Origin: Apostichopus japonicus
Taxonomy: Eukaryota > Echinodermata > Holothuroidea > Aspidochirotida > Stichopodidae
Reading direction: 5' to 3'
Assembly: GCF_037975245.1 (NCBI RefSeq)
Contig: NC_092576.1
Span: 23,603,111-23,667,110, forward strand
DNA: 64,000 nt
This document shows, one piece after another, positions 47,026 through 59,456 of the stretch. The first letter of the stretch is position 1. Every line of letters begins with the position of its first letter. The translations under genes and the position numbers were made by a program. The notes beneath the pieces are model-generated. The model saw only the letters and a list, made by a program, of their open reading frames with translations. It was not told the origin of the DNA and did not search any database.

Positions 47026-48609
47026 TATATATATATGTATATAGATATAAATATAGTCGTTGTTGTTTTGCTAATGCTTAATCTAAAATATTGAAGCTCT
47101 TAAGCGAATATGGCCTAATTACAAAATAAATATATGATAGCTTTCATATTATGACAACATATTGAGTGGAAGCTGGCAATTACGCTCGCTAAGTTTCAAG
47201 AATAACTTGTTAATAATATTTGTATACACATTTTTGAACACATCGTTCAGATTGCTTGTGCATGGATACCTGTGTTATCAGCCTTCACGTTCTGTTAATC
47301 CGTTTATAAATATAAATATTCTAAATGTCACTTAAAACTTTGACCGTGAGTTTAGTTCCCTGGAAAGGTAAGACTGCATAAAAGGAGAAGCTGCCTAGGA
47401 TTGCCCAAGAGTCATAGAGACAAATACATTCTGATTGATACAACAAATAAGGTAGCTGTGAAATTATTCGCAAATTTACATGCTATCCCAAGGATAAATT
47501 ATGTTAGCTAACGCGCGAAAACTCAAGCGGAATGATTTCAAACTTTACTGATTTCAGTAAAAAAAATCCATGTTAAGATTTTAGGCAATTTAAGTAACCA
47601 AGGTAATTCTTATTTGGACAGTGGAATTAAAATAGGATTGGCTGAAAACTATCTGACTTGACATCGAAAGAGATCGATACCCCGAATATTATCTTAGGCA
47701 AATGTTGCTTGTTCTTATACAAGTTTCGTCCCAGAAGAAAGGAAGAAACATTTGAGTGCCAGTAACATTTCTGTATAGCTAGTTCGGTCTTCATGATTGT
47801 CAGCTTGATAAATGGAGAATAACAAATTCCAATAATCAATAACGAAATAACCAACAACAAATACCAATTACTGAACTAAAATGTGTTTTTTTTAACGTCA
47901 CATGGACATCAGTCCAGCAACTTGAGATTCAACAGAGATTCATCAGTTGTCCTTCACAAACCATAGTAATTCAATGTGAACATGTTTTTTTTTTGTACGC
48001 AAAGAGAGTTTTATATTTCCATTGAATTGAGGTTCCATTGAATTAAGTGTTGTTTTTCACATGGCGTAATGTGCATACGATCTGTGGTGTAAGACTACAA
48101 GGTACAGCCCCTTCCCTGGATGAGCGTCACATGTTTCAAATGGTCATTTCTCAAAGTTTAAAGTCGGCATTGAAGAACAACCTGATTTTATTACCGGTAG
48201 TAATGGTTTTAATGGTCTGCAATATATTAAGATTGATTTCGTACCTAAAATACTCCTTCCAGTTTGTAGATGTTTGAATTGTCTTGGCTGACAAACTTTT
48301 TTGTTTGTTTTGTCATATATAAAGTATTGTCTGGCCATTGCAATGGTGATGATAATCAAAGGGGGGGAATGCAAGATATAAAAGGATTTTGTTCATCTCT
48401 TTTATTGACTCATTTGACATTGATACAAATAAACATGATAATTGTGTTAGTTCTTTAATATTACAATACAAGTCAATCATTGCCTAACAATTTAATAGTT
48501 TCTTAAAAGGACACAATGGTATACATTAGTATAATAGTATTAATATGAATATAAGAAATAAAACTCTGATGTAGGAAATGAGATCAGTATTTGCCAGAAC
48601 AGCCACTTG
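45961..48609. other. Intergenic AT-rich sequence with TGCACTG motif and (TA)n
   Basis: It contains a short degenerate GTGCACTGCGCACTG/TGTACTCTGTACG repeat (about 46660-46755) and a (TA)n run at 46977-47042. No exon with support was found. Confidence 0.4.
46977..47042. repeat. (TA)n microsatellite
   Basis: TA run with one CACA interruption near 47017. Confidence 0.93.
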
Positions 48610-50524
48610 ATATATATGTGAGGGAATATCGAGCGCCCTCATATAACCTCATCAAATTCCTCGCGCATAGTGATAACCTTTGACCTGAAACTGCTTCTTA
48701 GCATGTTGGTGTAACCAGAACAACTATCCCTATTGTTTAAGCGTCTACAATCTTAGCACTGGTCTGTCTGTTGTTTACGACCCTCCACACACGCTATTTC
48801 GACTGCTGTTAGTAAACTACGTTCATACACTTTCTCTTCGAGAATATCAACGTTGCTGGGCGAGTTGAGCTTCAAAGGTAATTATTCGTATATTGAAGAC
48901 AATATGTAATGTTTTCCAAGTAATATGTATGTTTTACGTATTAAAAACAAGCCCACAGTTCGATTATAGTTTCAATGCTCACTCTGGTGTTTTGTCAAGT
49001 TTCACTCGCTTAGTGTAGGCTGGTCTATTTAACAATGTGCACGCTGTGTATAGGCTACTGGTCGATTACCGTTAACGTTAAGTGTATGTAGGTATCATAG
49101 CCTTAACATCGATTAAGTGGGTATAGGAACGTGACTTTTACATCAAATTAAGCGGCTTGAAGTCTGTTATTTGTCATGCTCATTTCTGTTGTAATAATTA
49201 AGAGTGTATATATATATTGTGTCCATAACTAAGATGTAAGATAAACATGAGAACCTGCATGATTCTCATGTGAGTACACGTGTGGAAGTACTTTAGACTG
49301 ACCCGTTGGGGAAGTATTCAGATTTGGAATTGCGCCCTCAGTGAGATGGCTGTAGTTAAAATGGCAGCGCCCATGTACCGTTAGTATTTACGATTGCACA
49401 TATATCTGTATTTAAAGGTGGCCACGTCCACTAACCGTTAAAGTACATATGTCTGTATTTATATTGGTATCTAGTTATGTCTTGTTTAATGAACAAACGA
49501 CATGTTCTGGTGTTTGTTAACTCTTGCCATTACAAATATTTGTAATGGGGTCATTCCGTGTCAAATCACGGATGGCTGTTGCTGCACCCTTTCCAAAAAT
49601 TCCCAAATTTATTGTATGATTGGACCACCATAAAATAAGCATATTCTAAAAATTTCAGTTGCATTGCTTTACAATTGGCCGATTTATCACACTTTGAAAT
49701 TCCGCAATTTGTCGCCACCATGGCATTTTGGCATTTTCTTGACTTTTGAGGTCTCATTTCTCAGCAATTGAACATTCTACTACCTTTCTAAAACAGATGC
49801 CTAAAGAGTCTATCCCATAGAACAGGAAAATAAAAAAATTAGGCTACAAAAATATTGTCTTGTGGACTTAGGTCAACTTAAAAGTGTCAAAATATTTGAT
49901 TTTTGTACTTTTCACTAAAAAATGTGCTATTTTGAGTGATGAATTGCTCCTAAACCATTACTTCAGGGTACTTGATTCTTTCAGAGGTTATTATGTCTAG
50001 TACAAACATTACAAAATAATGATTACAATGCTTTCCTAGACTATGTTTGCAAGTTGTGCAACTCTAAAGTTGCTATTTCATGCTGCGATTCAGCATGAGG
50101 TAGGGGTTTTGATGCCAATTTCTTACCAAAGTAACCATGTTAGAGGTGTCAGGGTTTGTACTTTATTAATAAGTATAAAGTTCTTACACATTAAGAAATT
50201 TCAGGGTTCTAGCTGTTCTCAATATTAATTTATGAAGTTGTTAAGTTGCTCCGATGTACAAAAGAGGTCGTTTTTGACGGCCAATAACTCAAACGCGTCA
50301 AATTAAAAAAAATTGATAATTTTTTCTGGAAGAGATATAGTACCACCCTGGTTGTACAAAAAATTTTAGGAGTGTGTTTTTCCTTATTTTGAAATGAAAA
50401 ATCCTCAAAGTTTGGGATTTTTACAAAAAAAACGTTTTTGACTGTTTTGATGTTCCATGAGTTTTGACCCTGGGTATTGTACTGTTCTTCAAGGTCATTC
50501 AGTTCAATACTGTGCAGTTTTTAA
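48610..50524 (+). repeat. Left arm of 4.7 kb inverted repeat
   Basis: It starts ATATATATGTGAGGGAATA and reads inward to TTCAATACTGTGCAGTTTTTA. Its reverse complement recurs as 50786-53295 with few mismatches. It lacks about 590 bp present in the right arm: left sequence jumps at about 49511 from GAACAAACGACATGTTCTGG to TGTTTGTTAACTCTTGCC. Short open frames occur symmetrically in both arms (for example 50043-50228), as expected from arm identity alone. No transposase motif is seen. Confidence 0.95.
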
Positions 50525-50785
50525 AACAACACTAACACACTGTACATGTACACCCAGTACAGTTTTGTACTGTATATACATCTATGTACTGGTTGAAATT
50601 AATTCTATAGTAAAGTCTTCTAATTCAACCAATTGTATATGTACAGTGTGTATATTAGTGTTAGTTTAAACATAGTCTTCTGGCACTCATGGCACTCCGT
50701 ACATATACACTCAGTACAGTGTATGTACTGTACACACTGTACATACATATATATACAAGTTCATTGCAAATAGTATTTTGTTATA
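50525..50785. repeat. Spacer (loop) of the inverted repeat, GTAC-rich
   Basis: About 260 bp unpaired between the arms. It is rich in short GTAC/TGTAC palindromes such as CAGTACAGTTTTGTACTG and GTGTATGTACTGTACAC, so the centre is itself foldable. Confidence 0.85.
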
Positions 50786-53295
50786 TGAAATTAAAAACTG
50801 CACAGTATTGAACTGAATGACCTTGAAGAACAGTACAATACCCAGGGTCAAAACTCATGGAACATCAAAACAGGCAAAAACGTTTTTTTGTAAAAATCCC
50901 AAACTTTGAGGATTTTTCATTTCAAAATAAGGCAAAACACCCTCCTGATATTTTTTGTACAAACAGGGTGGTACTATATCTCTTCCAGAAAAAATTATCA
51001 ATTTTTTTTAATTTGACGCGTTTTGAGTTATTGGCCGTCAAAAACGACCTCTTTTGTACATCGGAGCAACTTAACAACTTCATAAATTAATATTGAGAAC
51101 AGCTAGAACCCTGAAATTTCTTAATGTGTAAGAACTTTATACTTATTAATAAAGTGTAAACCCTGACACCTTTAACATGGTTACTTTGGTAAGAAATTGG
51201 CATCAAAACCCCTACCTCATGCTGAATCGCAGCATGAAATAGCAACTTTAGAGTTGTACAACTTGCAAACATATCCTAGGAAAGCATTGTAATCATTATT
51301 TTGTAATGTTTGTACTAGACATAATAACCTCTGAAAGAATCAAGTACCCTGAAGCAATGGTTTAGGAGCAATTCATCACTCAAAATAGCACATTTTTTAG
51401 TGAAAAGTACAAAAATTAAATATTTTGACACTTTTAAGTTTGACCTAAGTCCACAAGACAATATATTTGTAGCCTAATTTTTTTATTTTCCTGTTCTATG
51501 GGTTAGACTCTATAGGCATCTGTAATAGAAAGGTAGTAGAATGTGTAATTGCTGAGAAATGAGACCCCCAAAGTCAAGAAAATGCCAAATTGCCATGGTG
51601 GCGACAAATTGCGGAATTTCAAAGAATTTTAAATCGGCCAATTGTAAAGCAATGCAACTGAAATTTTCAGAATATGCTTATTTTATGGAGGTCCACTCAT
51701 ACAATAAATTTGGGAATTTTTCAAAAATGTCGAACTACAACATACCCCAAAATCTGGTGATTTGATATGGAATGACCCAATGGCAAGAGTTAACAAACAC
51801 AAATAAACTCAAGAACAATAACTTATGCTTCCATTATTTTATTCAAGGGTCTCACAAGTATCGCTGGGTATTGGAGCCAGCGACTCAAAATATTTTAGAT
51901 ATAATTTGCAGAAAACAAAAGAGAACGGTGGACCACACTTAGGGCCTTCAGAGCTAGAAGTGCATCTGTAATGAAACATAACCAGAAAAGCATTAAAAGT
52001 ATGTGTAAATTGGTCAGTCATAACAAAAGGTTAACCAGTTGTACGTATACAGCTTTCAACAGTTGCCTAAATATTCCACAACAACATAGCATCGATGACT
52101 GAGAATAAGAATTACTATCAACGCAGACCATCTACTTAATTTGAATACATTAACAGAGGACACAATCTTTACGACTGTAATAAGACACGTCTGCCTACTC
52201 ATATCCTGTGTAGATTTCATTCATTAAAACAACGGGACTTCAACAAGTCAACCCCACGGTAGGAATAACAACGACACAACCATGTGGTACCGGCTTAACC
52301 TAGTGTAACTCACATGGGTGAACATTGTGGTAAAACTGTTGTAAGATAAGTATTATACTCAAATAAACTGGGTTTCCTAAATGCATACAACCAGAACAAA
52401 TCGTTTGTTCATTAAACAAGACATAACTAGATACCAATATAAATACAGACATATGTACTTTAACGGTTAGTGGACGTGGCCACCTTTAAATACAGATATA
52501 TGTGCAATCGTAAATACTAACGGTACATGGGCGCGGCCATTTTAACTACAGCCATCTCACTGAGGGCGCAAATCCAAATCTGAATACTTCCCCAACGGAT
52601 CAATCTAAAGTACTTCCACACGTGTACTCACATGAGAATCATGCAGGTTCTCATGTTTATCTTACATCTTAGTTATGGACACAATATATATATATATACA
52701 CTCTTAATTATTACAACAGAAATGAGCATGACAAATAACAGACTTCAAGCCGCTTAATTTGATGTAAAAGTCACGTTCCTATACCCACTTAATCGATGTT
52801 AAGGCTATGATACCTACATACACTTAACGTTAACGGTAATCGACCAGTAGCCTATACACAGCGTGCACATTGTTAAATAGACCAGCCTACACTAAGCGAG
52901 TGAAACTTGACAAAACACCAAAGTGAGCATTGAAACTATAATCGAACTGTGGGCTTGTTTTTAATACGTAAAACATACAAATTACTTGGAAAACATTACA
53001 TATTGTCTTCAATATACGAATAATTACCTTTGAAGCTCAACTCGCCCAGCAACGTTGATATTCTCGAAGAGAAAGTGTATGAACGTAGTTTACTAACAGC
53101 AGTCGAAATAGCGTGTGTGGAGGGTCGTAAACAACAGACAGACCAGTGCTAAGATTGTAGACGCTTAAACAATAGGGATAGTTGTTCTGGTTACACCAAC
53201 ATGCTAAGAAGCAGTTTCAGGTCAAAGGTTATCACTATGCGCGAGGAATTTGATGAGGTTATATGAGGGCGCTCGGTATTCCCTCACATATATAT
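50786..53295 (-). repeat. Right arm of 4.7 kb inverted repeat (longer arm)
   Basis: Reverse-complementary to 48610-50524, ending CTCGGTATTCCCTCACATAT. It carries an extra segment at about 51800-52389 missing from the left arm. That segment's sequence (for example GGGTATTGGAG and TTAACCTAGTGTAACTCACA) is found again at 59650-60311. The longer form is therefore probably original and the left arm deleted. Confidence 0.95.
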
Positions 53296-53440
53296 ACACA
53301 TACATACATACACACACACATATATATATATAAATATATATATATCTATATATCTATATATAAATATATATATATATAAATGTATATATATATATATATG
53401 CGTGCGTCTGTATGTATGTTATGTATGTATGTATGTATGT
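53296..53440. repeat. TA/CA/TATG microsatellite cluster
   Basis: CACATACATACA, (CA)n, (TA)n with CTATA variants, then (TATG)n. It abuts the end of the inverted repeat and the tail of the SINE at 53430-53670. Confidence 0.9.
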
Positions 53441-53670
53441 ATTTTAGAACCTCTGCAAGCAGGAACTCGCGAAGTAGCCTCATTGGCTTATCAAAGCGGC
53501 AAGCTGACCGAAGTCATCCTCTTAGATTCATATTTAAGTTCATGATTAAGAATTGTCAATAGTCAACAACTCTGTAACTAGACGACATACATTAATCTTG
53601 GAGTGACTCGAACTGGAGACCTTATGTTTGTAAGGCATCGGCGTTAACCACTGAGCTAACACTCCATATG
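53430..53670 (-). mobile_element. tRNA-derived SINE
   Basis: The minus-strand head GGAGTGTTAGCTCAGTGGTT carries a good A box; AGTTCGAGTCACTCC carries the B box. A CCTTA/TAAGG anticodon stem lies between them. The T-stem's 3' half is missing, so it cannot be a functional tRNA. A ~170-bp body follows and the element ends in an (ATAC)n tail inside the microsatellite. Head, body and simple-repeat tail together define a SINE. Confidence 0.65.
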
Positions 53671-55929
53671 TTTGTATGTATGTAGTTCATTATATGACCA
53701 GGCATAACGCAAAACTAATAGAACGTCTGCTTATGAGCGTTGTTTTTTATTCTCCTTCTTAATTGTCTAGTTTTTATATTCCACCTATAGTCTATATACT
53801 TATGCTTTCGGTAACAGTCCACATATAGTTTAACCAAGAAGTAAAACGCCATTCGTCCTTAAAGCTACCCTTGTGTTCACAGCATCTGTGGTAATATCTA
53901 AGTTCTGAAATTTTTTACCTCGTTCGTTTCTTCTTGGTAGTGGAAACGTAATTATATTCAGAAGATAATTTTGTCACAGACTGTAATCAATAACAACATA
54001 TTCTGTTCACTGTTCACGCTTTACGACTCGGTATCGCTGGAATGTATATATTTTTGAAAACTATGTGCGATATTACTCTTGCTTAATACTAAGAACTTCG
54101 TTTGACATAGTAATGATAATGGCCATGGCGACGAAGATCAAGATAAAGATAATAAAATCTATAACTAAGCGACAACGAAAGCGATATGATAACCATATCA
54201 TTTTGTTTCAATGGAAAAGTCGCATTTTCTCTATCACCATGTGAGCTCTTAATACACTGCACGCTCATGTATATTATATATATCGCCTCTCCACGAAGCT
54301 AATTGGACGTGTGGGAGTAGCTACCTTTAACATGTTATACACGCTTAGCGCGCAATGCATATATATATACAACTGTACATGCAACGCCCGCAATCAAAAG
54401 GCCACGTGTACAAATGGCTTTACAAACCGCGTTGCCTAATTGACAATTGCATTATTACATAGGGATGAGAAGAATAATGACTCTAACTGTAACTAGCTAT
54501 AGATGCTTCAGTCATTCTGGAAATTTGAGCCAGAACAAAGAATAACGTATGAAAAAAAAATAGTTATACAATCCATTGATAATATTACAGTTCCAATGTT
54601 ACAACCACTCCATATGTACTATATAGACAAAAATCTATATCTATGTATCCAAAATCTGTTTACAAGTATAAAGGCACGTATCGCGAACGCAATCACACAT
54701 ACAGGTATAGTCTCACGCGCCTATGTGATACCTGTTCGAAGTTGGAATGTTTCGTGAAGTGTCTTAATATGCATACTGAGAGGAAAAGGCTTGTCTAAGC
54801 AATTTTTTGTTTGTTTTAACTGGGCCTTGTCTCAATGGGGGAGTGTTCTGAAATCAAGAGAAAGGTAACGGTTGGTTAGTTTATACTAAAACGAATACAG
54901 ACATGTAAGTACTTTGTCGATCGAAGCTTCTTTGTCCAGACACGGGCTGGTCATATCTGCAACCCTATTGTTTCAAACAGCACAATATGCCTTAGAAAAT
55001 CATCAATGTCCGACTTCGATTCATAAGAAGACAGTTGTAGAAACATAAAAACGAATGTACTTTATAGCAATACGGCAACATGACAACATGAGCGCTGTGA
55101 AGTTTGTGTTTATAGTAAAATTTTAATTGAACAAGATGCAGAAAGCAACTACAACAACATAGAAAAGTAATAGTGGCAATAACATATAATTTGTCCATTT
55201 TCTTTTGGCTTTTGAACATGTATGTTGCAAAATGCTCTCTTTCATAAAGAAACAAAATGTTGTGATAACTCAACCATCGGTGATGACTTTATTTCGTGAA
55301 AAGATAAAGATTGATAACACGTATATAAAATATCAAATTAATTTGAATTAGAGAGTTTCTTATCATATAGTACATTATTTTCTGTATTGTGTTGAACAGT
55401 TATTTAACCGCTAGTTAAATATTTGAAACAACGATTGAAACCAAATAAGTTCCATTGAGGTGTCCAGTTACGTGCACTTTTGAATTTATCGATTTTAACG
55501 AAGCACACTCTTACTTACACTTCACTTAGAAAATTGTGCATTTTTTTCTTCTAGCGTAGCTCTGCGAATTGCTGCCTTGCGTTATTAAGTCCCTAAATAT
55601 AAGAATTTATCCTTTCTAGCGGCTCTATAGACTTTAGACTTCCTTTTGTGGATCCAAAATTAAGCTGACAAAACGTAATGCAGGAACGAAGATGTGATTT
55701 AACCAGAGTAGTTATCTACAAAACATTTCTGCTTTAATCATTTTCAGCGACGGTGAGTTTATTCATAATGAAATGATACTTCATCTTTAATTTCATTTGT
55801 TCTGAAAGAATTTATAAAATCTTCCTTAATGTTTCTAGTTATGGTACTGTGAATCTTTTAGAGCTATACATTAGTAATTTGATGGATTCATCTTAGTTTA
55901 CTTTATCTTAAAAATGTACGACAACGATA
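53671..55929. other. Intergenic AT-rich sequence
   Basis: Nothing beyond short simple repeats is seen. The open frame at 54503-54757 has no domain, signal or splice support. Confidence 0.4.
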
Positions 55930-55935
55930 TTTATT
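55930..55935 (-). other. Likely polyadenylation signal, GPCR 2
   Basis: AATAAA on the minus strand, about 219 bp past the stop codon. Confidence 0.5.
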
Positions 55936-56153
55936 AAGACCAGTTAATTCTCCATATCACAAAAGTTTACATTATTACAGGCAAGATAATTAAACAAATC
56001 ATTTAACTGAGAAGTGGTTTTAAAATTGGCAGAGGATAGACACAGGGTAGTTTCTTTTTTCACGCTTAGGATGATTTCCTTCCAAAGTAACATTAAACTC
56101 GTAAAAAAAAAATAATACAAAGAAACCAAATGCTACATCCGTCCTACTTTTTT

Positions 56154-57407
56154 TTAAGCAACACCTATCTGCCCCCTTCGTTTGCACATCAGTATCTTTC
56201 TAAAAGCGTCTCTAAACTTTTTGTTAAAGATAGTGTAAATTAAGGGATTTACAGCAGAGTTTAAGTACCCAAACCAACTAAAATAGGTCAATGCGTTTTG
56301 GACAAACTTCGAACTAGGAAAATATTGCAGAATTAGAAGAAACAGGAAAAATGGTCCCCAACAAATGATAAATGTAATCACTAGTATAACTATGATGATG
56401 CTGGCCTTTCTTTCCTTCTTGTTTGTATCCATAGAACTATCAATACTTGGCTGTGGACGAGAAGTTGCTTCGATTTTCTCTTCATGAAATTGACGTAACT
56501 GTCGCGATTCACCGCTCGGGTGGCCACGCTCCGTTGAATTTGACGTGGTTTGCTGACTTACATTGGGTGAAGAGGATATTCCGTGATATTGATGGGAAAG
56601 AAGTTGTCCCTGCTCGTGAGTTTCGCCAGGGACAGGCAAACTATCACTCGAAATCGTTGCAATATTACAGACTTGCCCAGATCGTGTGCCATCGATTGCA
56701 TGTTGATTGTCGTGTCCTTGTTCGAGACGAGTCGGTCGCTTTCCAAAGATTGCTGATCTCATCCTACCGTAGAGTAGGAGTAAAATACCAGAAGGAATAA
56801 AAAAGTTGACAGCAATGAAAAAAGTTGATATGTTGACGGGTGCTTGAACGAAACAGACGGCAGAACCATGAAATTCGTGGAAGTGTCCTCGGGCAGAAAT
56901 CAGTAATGAAACTGAAGTCAGTGTTGTGACAATCCAAGAAAAGGTGATCAAGATCAGCGCAAACGATACTGTCCTCTTCGTTCTGTACCAGAGAGGACGG
57001 AAGAGAGCCAAATATCTGTCGACGGATACAGCACAAAGATGCCAAATAGAACAACAGATCAAAAGGATATCGGCAACTTTCCAGAAGTTACACAGGAAAG
57101 ACCCGATACGCCAATCGCCCGCCCTCCAATCGTCGTATATGGCGAGAGGTCCTATGCAGGTGCAGACTATTAGATCGGTTACTGCTAGAGACAATAGTAA
57201 ATAGTTGGTGACAGTGCGTATGCTTGGGTTCAACACTATAGCTAAGATGACGAGTATGTTCCCAAAAGCACCAGAGAGACAAATAACTAACGCCATTACC
57301 ATTCTAAGGATCCTCGGGGTGATGGCGCCGAGCTCCTGATTGGCGGTTGGTATCACTGTCCCATCCAATACTTGAAGCACCGATACCACTGTGAAGTTGT
57401 CTTCCAT
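56154..57407 (-). CDS. Aminergic-type class A GPCR (GPCR 2), 417 aa
   Basis: A seven-helix receptor in one coding exon, starting MEDNFTVV at the ATG after an acceptor; the frame opens six bases earlier only through a TTG. Landmarks (417-aa numbering): Asn4 sequon, Asn50 (1.50), Asp78 (2.50), Cys106/Cys185, Asp113 (3.32), DRY 130-132, Trp158, Pro205 (5.50), CWGPFF 349-354 and WFGYLNSAVNPLIY 378-391. Asp3.32 and the helix 6/7 aromatic residues indicate a biogenic-amine-type pocket. Position 5.46 is Asn201, as in vertebrate histamine H1 receptors, while helix 6 keeps Phe at 6.52, unlike muscarinic receptors with Asn there. A Ser/His/Gln-rich third intracellular loop covers about 217-333. It is paralogous to the receptor at 34755-36044, on the same strand, with matching 5' gene structure. 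The ligand is not determinable. Confidence 0.96.
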   Translation of the reverse strand: MEDNFTVVSVLQVLDGTVIPTANQELGAITPRILRMVMALVICLSGAFGNILVILAIVLNPSIRTVTNYLLLSLAVTDLIVCTCIGPLAIYDDWRAGDWRIGSFLCNFWKVADILLICCSIWHLCAVSVDRYLALFRPLWYRTKRTVSFALILITFSWIVTTLTSVSLLISARGHFHEFHGSAVCFVQAPVNISTFFIAVNFFIPSGILLLLYGRMRSAIFGKRPTRLEQGHDNQHAIDGTRSGQVCNIATISSDSLPVPGETHEQGQLLSHQYHGISSSPNVSQQTTSNSTERGHPSGESRQLRQFHEEKIEATSRPQPSIDSSMDTNKKERKASIIIVILVITFIICWGPFFLFLLILQYFPSSKFVQNALTYFSWFGYLNSAVNPLIYTIFNKKFRDAFRKILMCKRRGQIGVA

Positions 57408-57422
57408 TTTCAAAGGACGGTT

Positions 57423-58923
57423 CTGTGAAAATATAATGTAGCGATATAGAAAATATAATGTATCTGATCACAGAAGTGTTGCATTTTGATTATTCCTTGA
57501 CAGAATAAAGAAGTTCTTAAGCTCCTTGCTTAAGTAAATTAATACTGCAAAAATGCTGCGACTAAGTTTATATAAATTGTGATGATGTTTATACGTACAT
57601 GTTCTGCTAGAATTGCAAAAAATAATGTAAGCCAACTGCAAATCTGATCTGAAACTAATGCTATTAATTCAACAAATGTTAAGTTCCTTGTCTAATCAAC
57701 GGGTTTACTAAGTGGTACAGTGTATGCTATAGATGAGCCGTCCATGTGATACAGCAAAGGCAATACCATTTAGGGCGCATTTATCCCCTAACTCAAAGTG
57801 TTTGTTAATTCATAATTCGTAGTAATGGCAGGTACTTTCTCAAATATTTTCTTTTCTAGTGGTAATGATGTAAAGTTTATTTTCATATGATTCTCTAAGA
57901 ACCTTCATTATACAGTTTTATGAATGTGTGGCTAAAACAATAAACAATTTGTAAATGGAGTTTCATCTGCCACTAATGTCTATTCTACTCTAACATCAAA
58001 CTCAGATGTCTTCGCCCATGCAGTGAAGACTTGTCACTGGTTCTGCTTATCACATTATCGTGGTCACATGTTTACGAGACGATGGGTGGGAATAAAAGAC
58101 AATTTGGATTAGTGAATAAGAAAAATTATTGGAACCGAGAGAAGTAACATCAGAAATATTCTGACTGACAACAGCACGACCAACAACTTTTCTTATTATT
58201 GTTAGGCTTGGACATTGAATTGTTCGGCAGCCCAAACAATTCTGCTTCATAAAGCCAGAGGTCTACAACGGCGTGTAAGACATTATTTACGTTTGTGAAA
58301 CTAGGAAATAGGTACCACCGAAAGCCAAATGGCTTGGACTGTAGATAAAATATTACTTAAAGTACATATCCGTGCTTTCCAATGTACATGCTACTGTGAT
58401 ATGATCAGATAATAGTTATACCTTCAAAGAATAGCATTATATATTATTTAATATACCCATCGTATTTCCCAATGTACCTGCATTTGTTCAGAATGCACTG
58501 GTAGAAGGAAACTATCAAGCTTTTCTGGAGTTTCAATACTATCTTGCTAGTAGAGTTTCTGGCCAAAAAAATAGGTTATTTAAGGTATGCTAATTATTAT
58601 GACAAGCTCTCTTCATTTGTCATATTTATCTGTGTGTGGAATCAATACTGCTATTGTCAACTTTTAAGAAATTTGACGACCTATTATGGTGGGGAAAACA
58701 CTTTCAGCAACAGATAAAGAGCTTTGCTATAGAATGTACAACCACTATCTTAGTATATGGAAATCCGGGTAGTTGAAATGATTACAGTTGGCTTATTTTG
58801 TGAATGATAAATTTAATTAATAAAGTAGAGTTTTCTTAAAATAGACTCGGCGACTCTGAAAAAAAAGTCTATCCAGAATTCGACCAAAGGCCAAGATATA
58901 TGCAAAAACAAAAACCCACTTAC
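57423..58923 (-). other. 5'-UTR intron of GPCR 2
   Basis: Donor AAACAAG|GTAAGTG (exon ends 58924) and acceptor TATATTTTCACAG (exon resumes at 57422, 15 bases before the ATG). About 1.5 kb. No exon is seen inside it. Confidence 0.6.
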
Positions 58924-58982
58924 CTTGTTTGCTGATGAAATAATGCAATATCTTGATATATGTTGTGTGTACAGCTCAGACT
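58924..58982 (-). other. Predicted non-coding first exon of GPCR 2
   Basis: Lies between a start site inferred about 28-30 bases past the TATA box and the donor CAAG|GTAAGTG. A second donor-like site (TATGAG|GTAAGTG, exon end 59193) farther upstream could mark an alternative first exon. Confidence 0.45.
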
Positions 58983-59009
58983 CTGGTCTTAGTATAACTA
59001 CAATTTCAC

Positions 59010-59017
59010 TATTTATA
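59010..59017 (-). promoter_or_regulatory. TATA box, GPCR 2
   Basis: A perfect TATAAATA on the minus strand, 86 bases upstream of the UTR donor. It parallels the TATAAAG, mini-exon and GTAAGTG layout of GPCR 1. Confidence 0.55.
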
Positions 59018-59384
59018 CATCTCATATCACTCTCATAATTAGACAGACAATGATTTCTTTGCAAAGCATTACAAACCAAACCAAATCAAACCAATACAAT
59101 ACAATACAAAACCAGAGCAAACGTCATTCCATTAGTTCATCGGAAGCAAGAAAATTGAGAACGTGGTAGTAATTAAATTGAAGTACACTTACCTCATAAT
59201 TATACCTTTTTTGACGATGTCATGTTTTAAGTCATGTTGATGAAATTAATACGTAATGGTACCATGGCAAGATTTGTAGAACAAAAGTTTGAAAGGTCAA
59301 CCGTCGAGTGATGCTACAAAAATGACGAATTTAATGTATAAGGTAATGGTATGTATGCATACAATCGGTATGTATAGGCCAATC

Positions 59385-59387
<3 letters not shown>

Positions 59388-59456
<69 letters not shown>

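Noticed and set aside
50043-50228. Short frame mirrored at 51087-51272
   Set aside because: Its conservation is explained entirely by the two arms of the inverted repeat; no start, domain or codon evidence.
53604-53670. Functional tRNA gene
   Set aside because: The A and B boxes are good but half of the T-stem is missing and the anticodon loop is one base short; read as a SINE head.
57408-57413. TTG start six bases upstream of the GPCR 2 ATG
   Set aside because: TTG is not a plausible start here; the ATG at 57405-57407 has the same GAAAATGGA context as GPCR 1.
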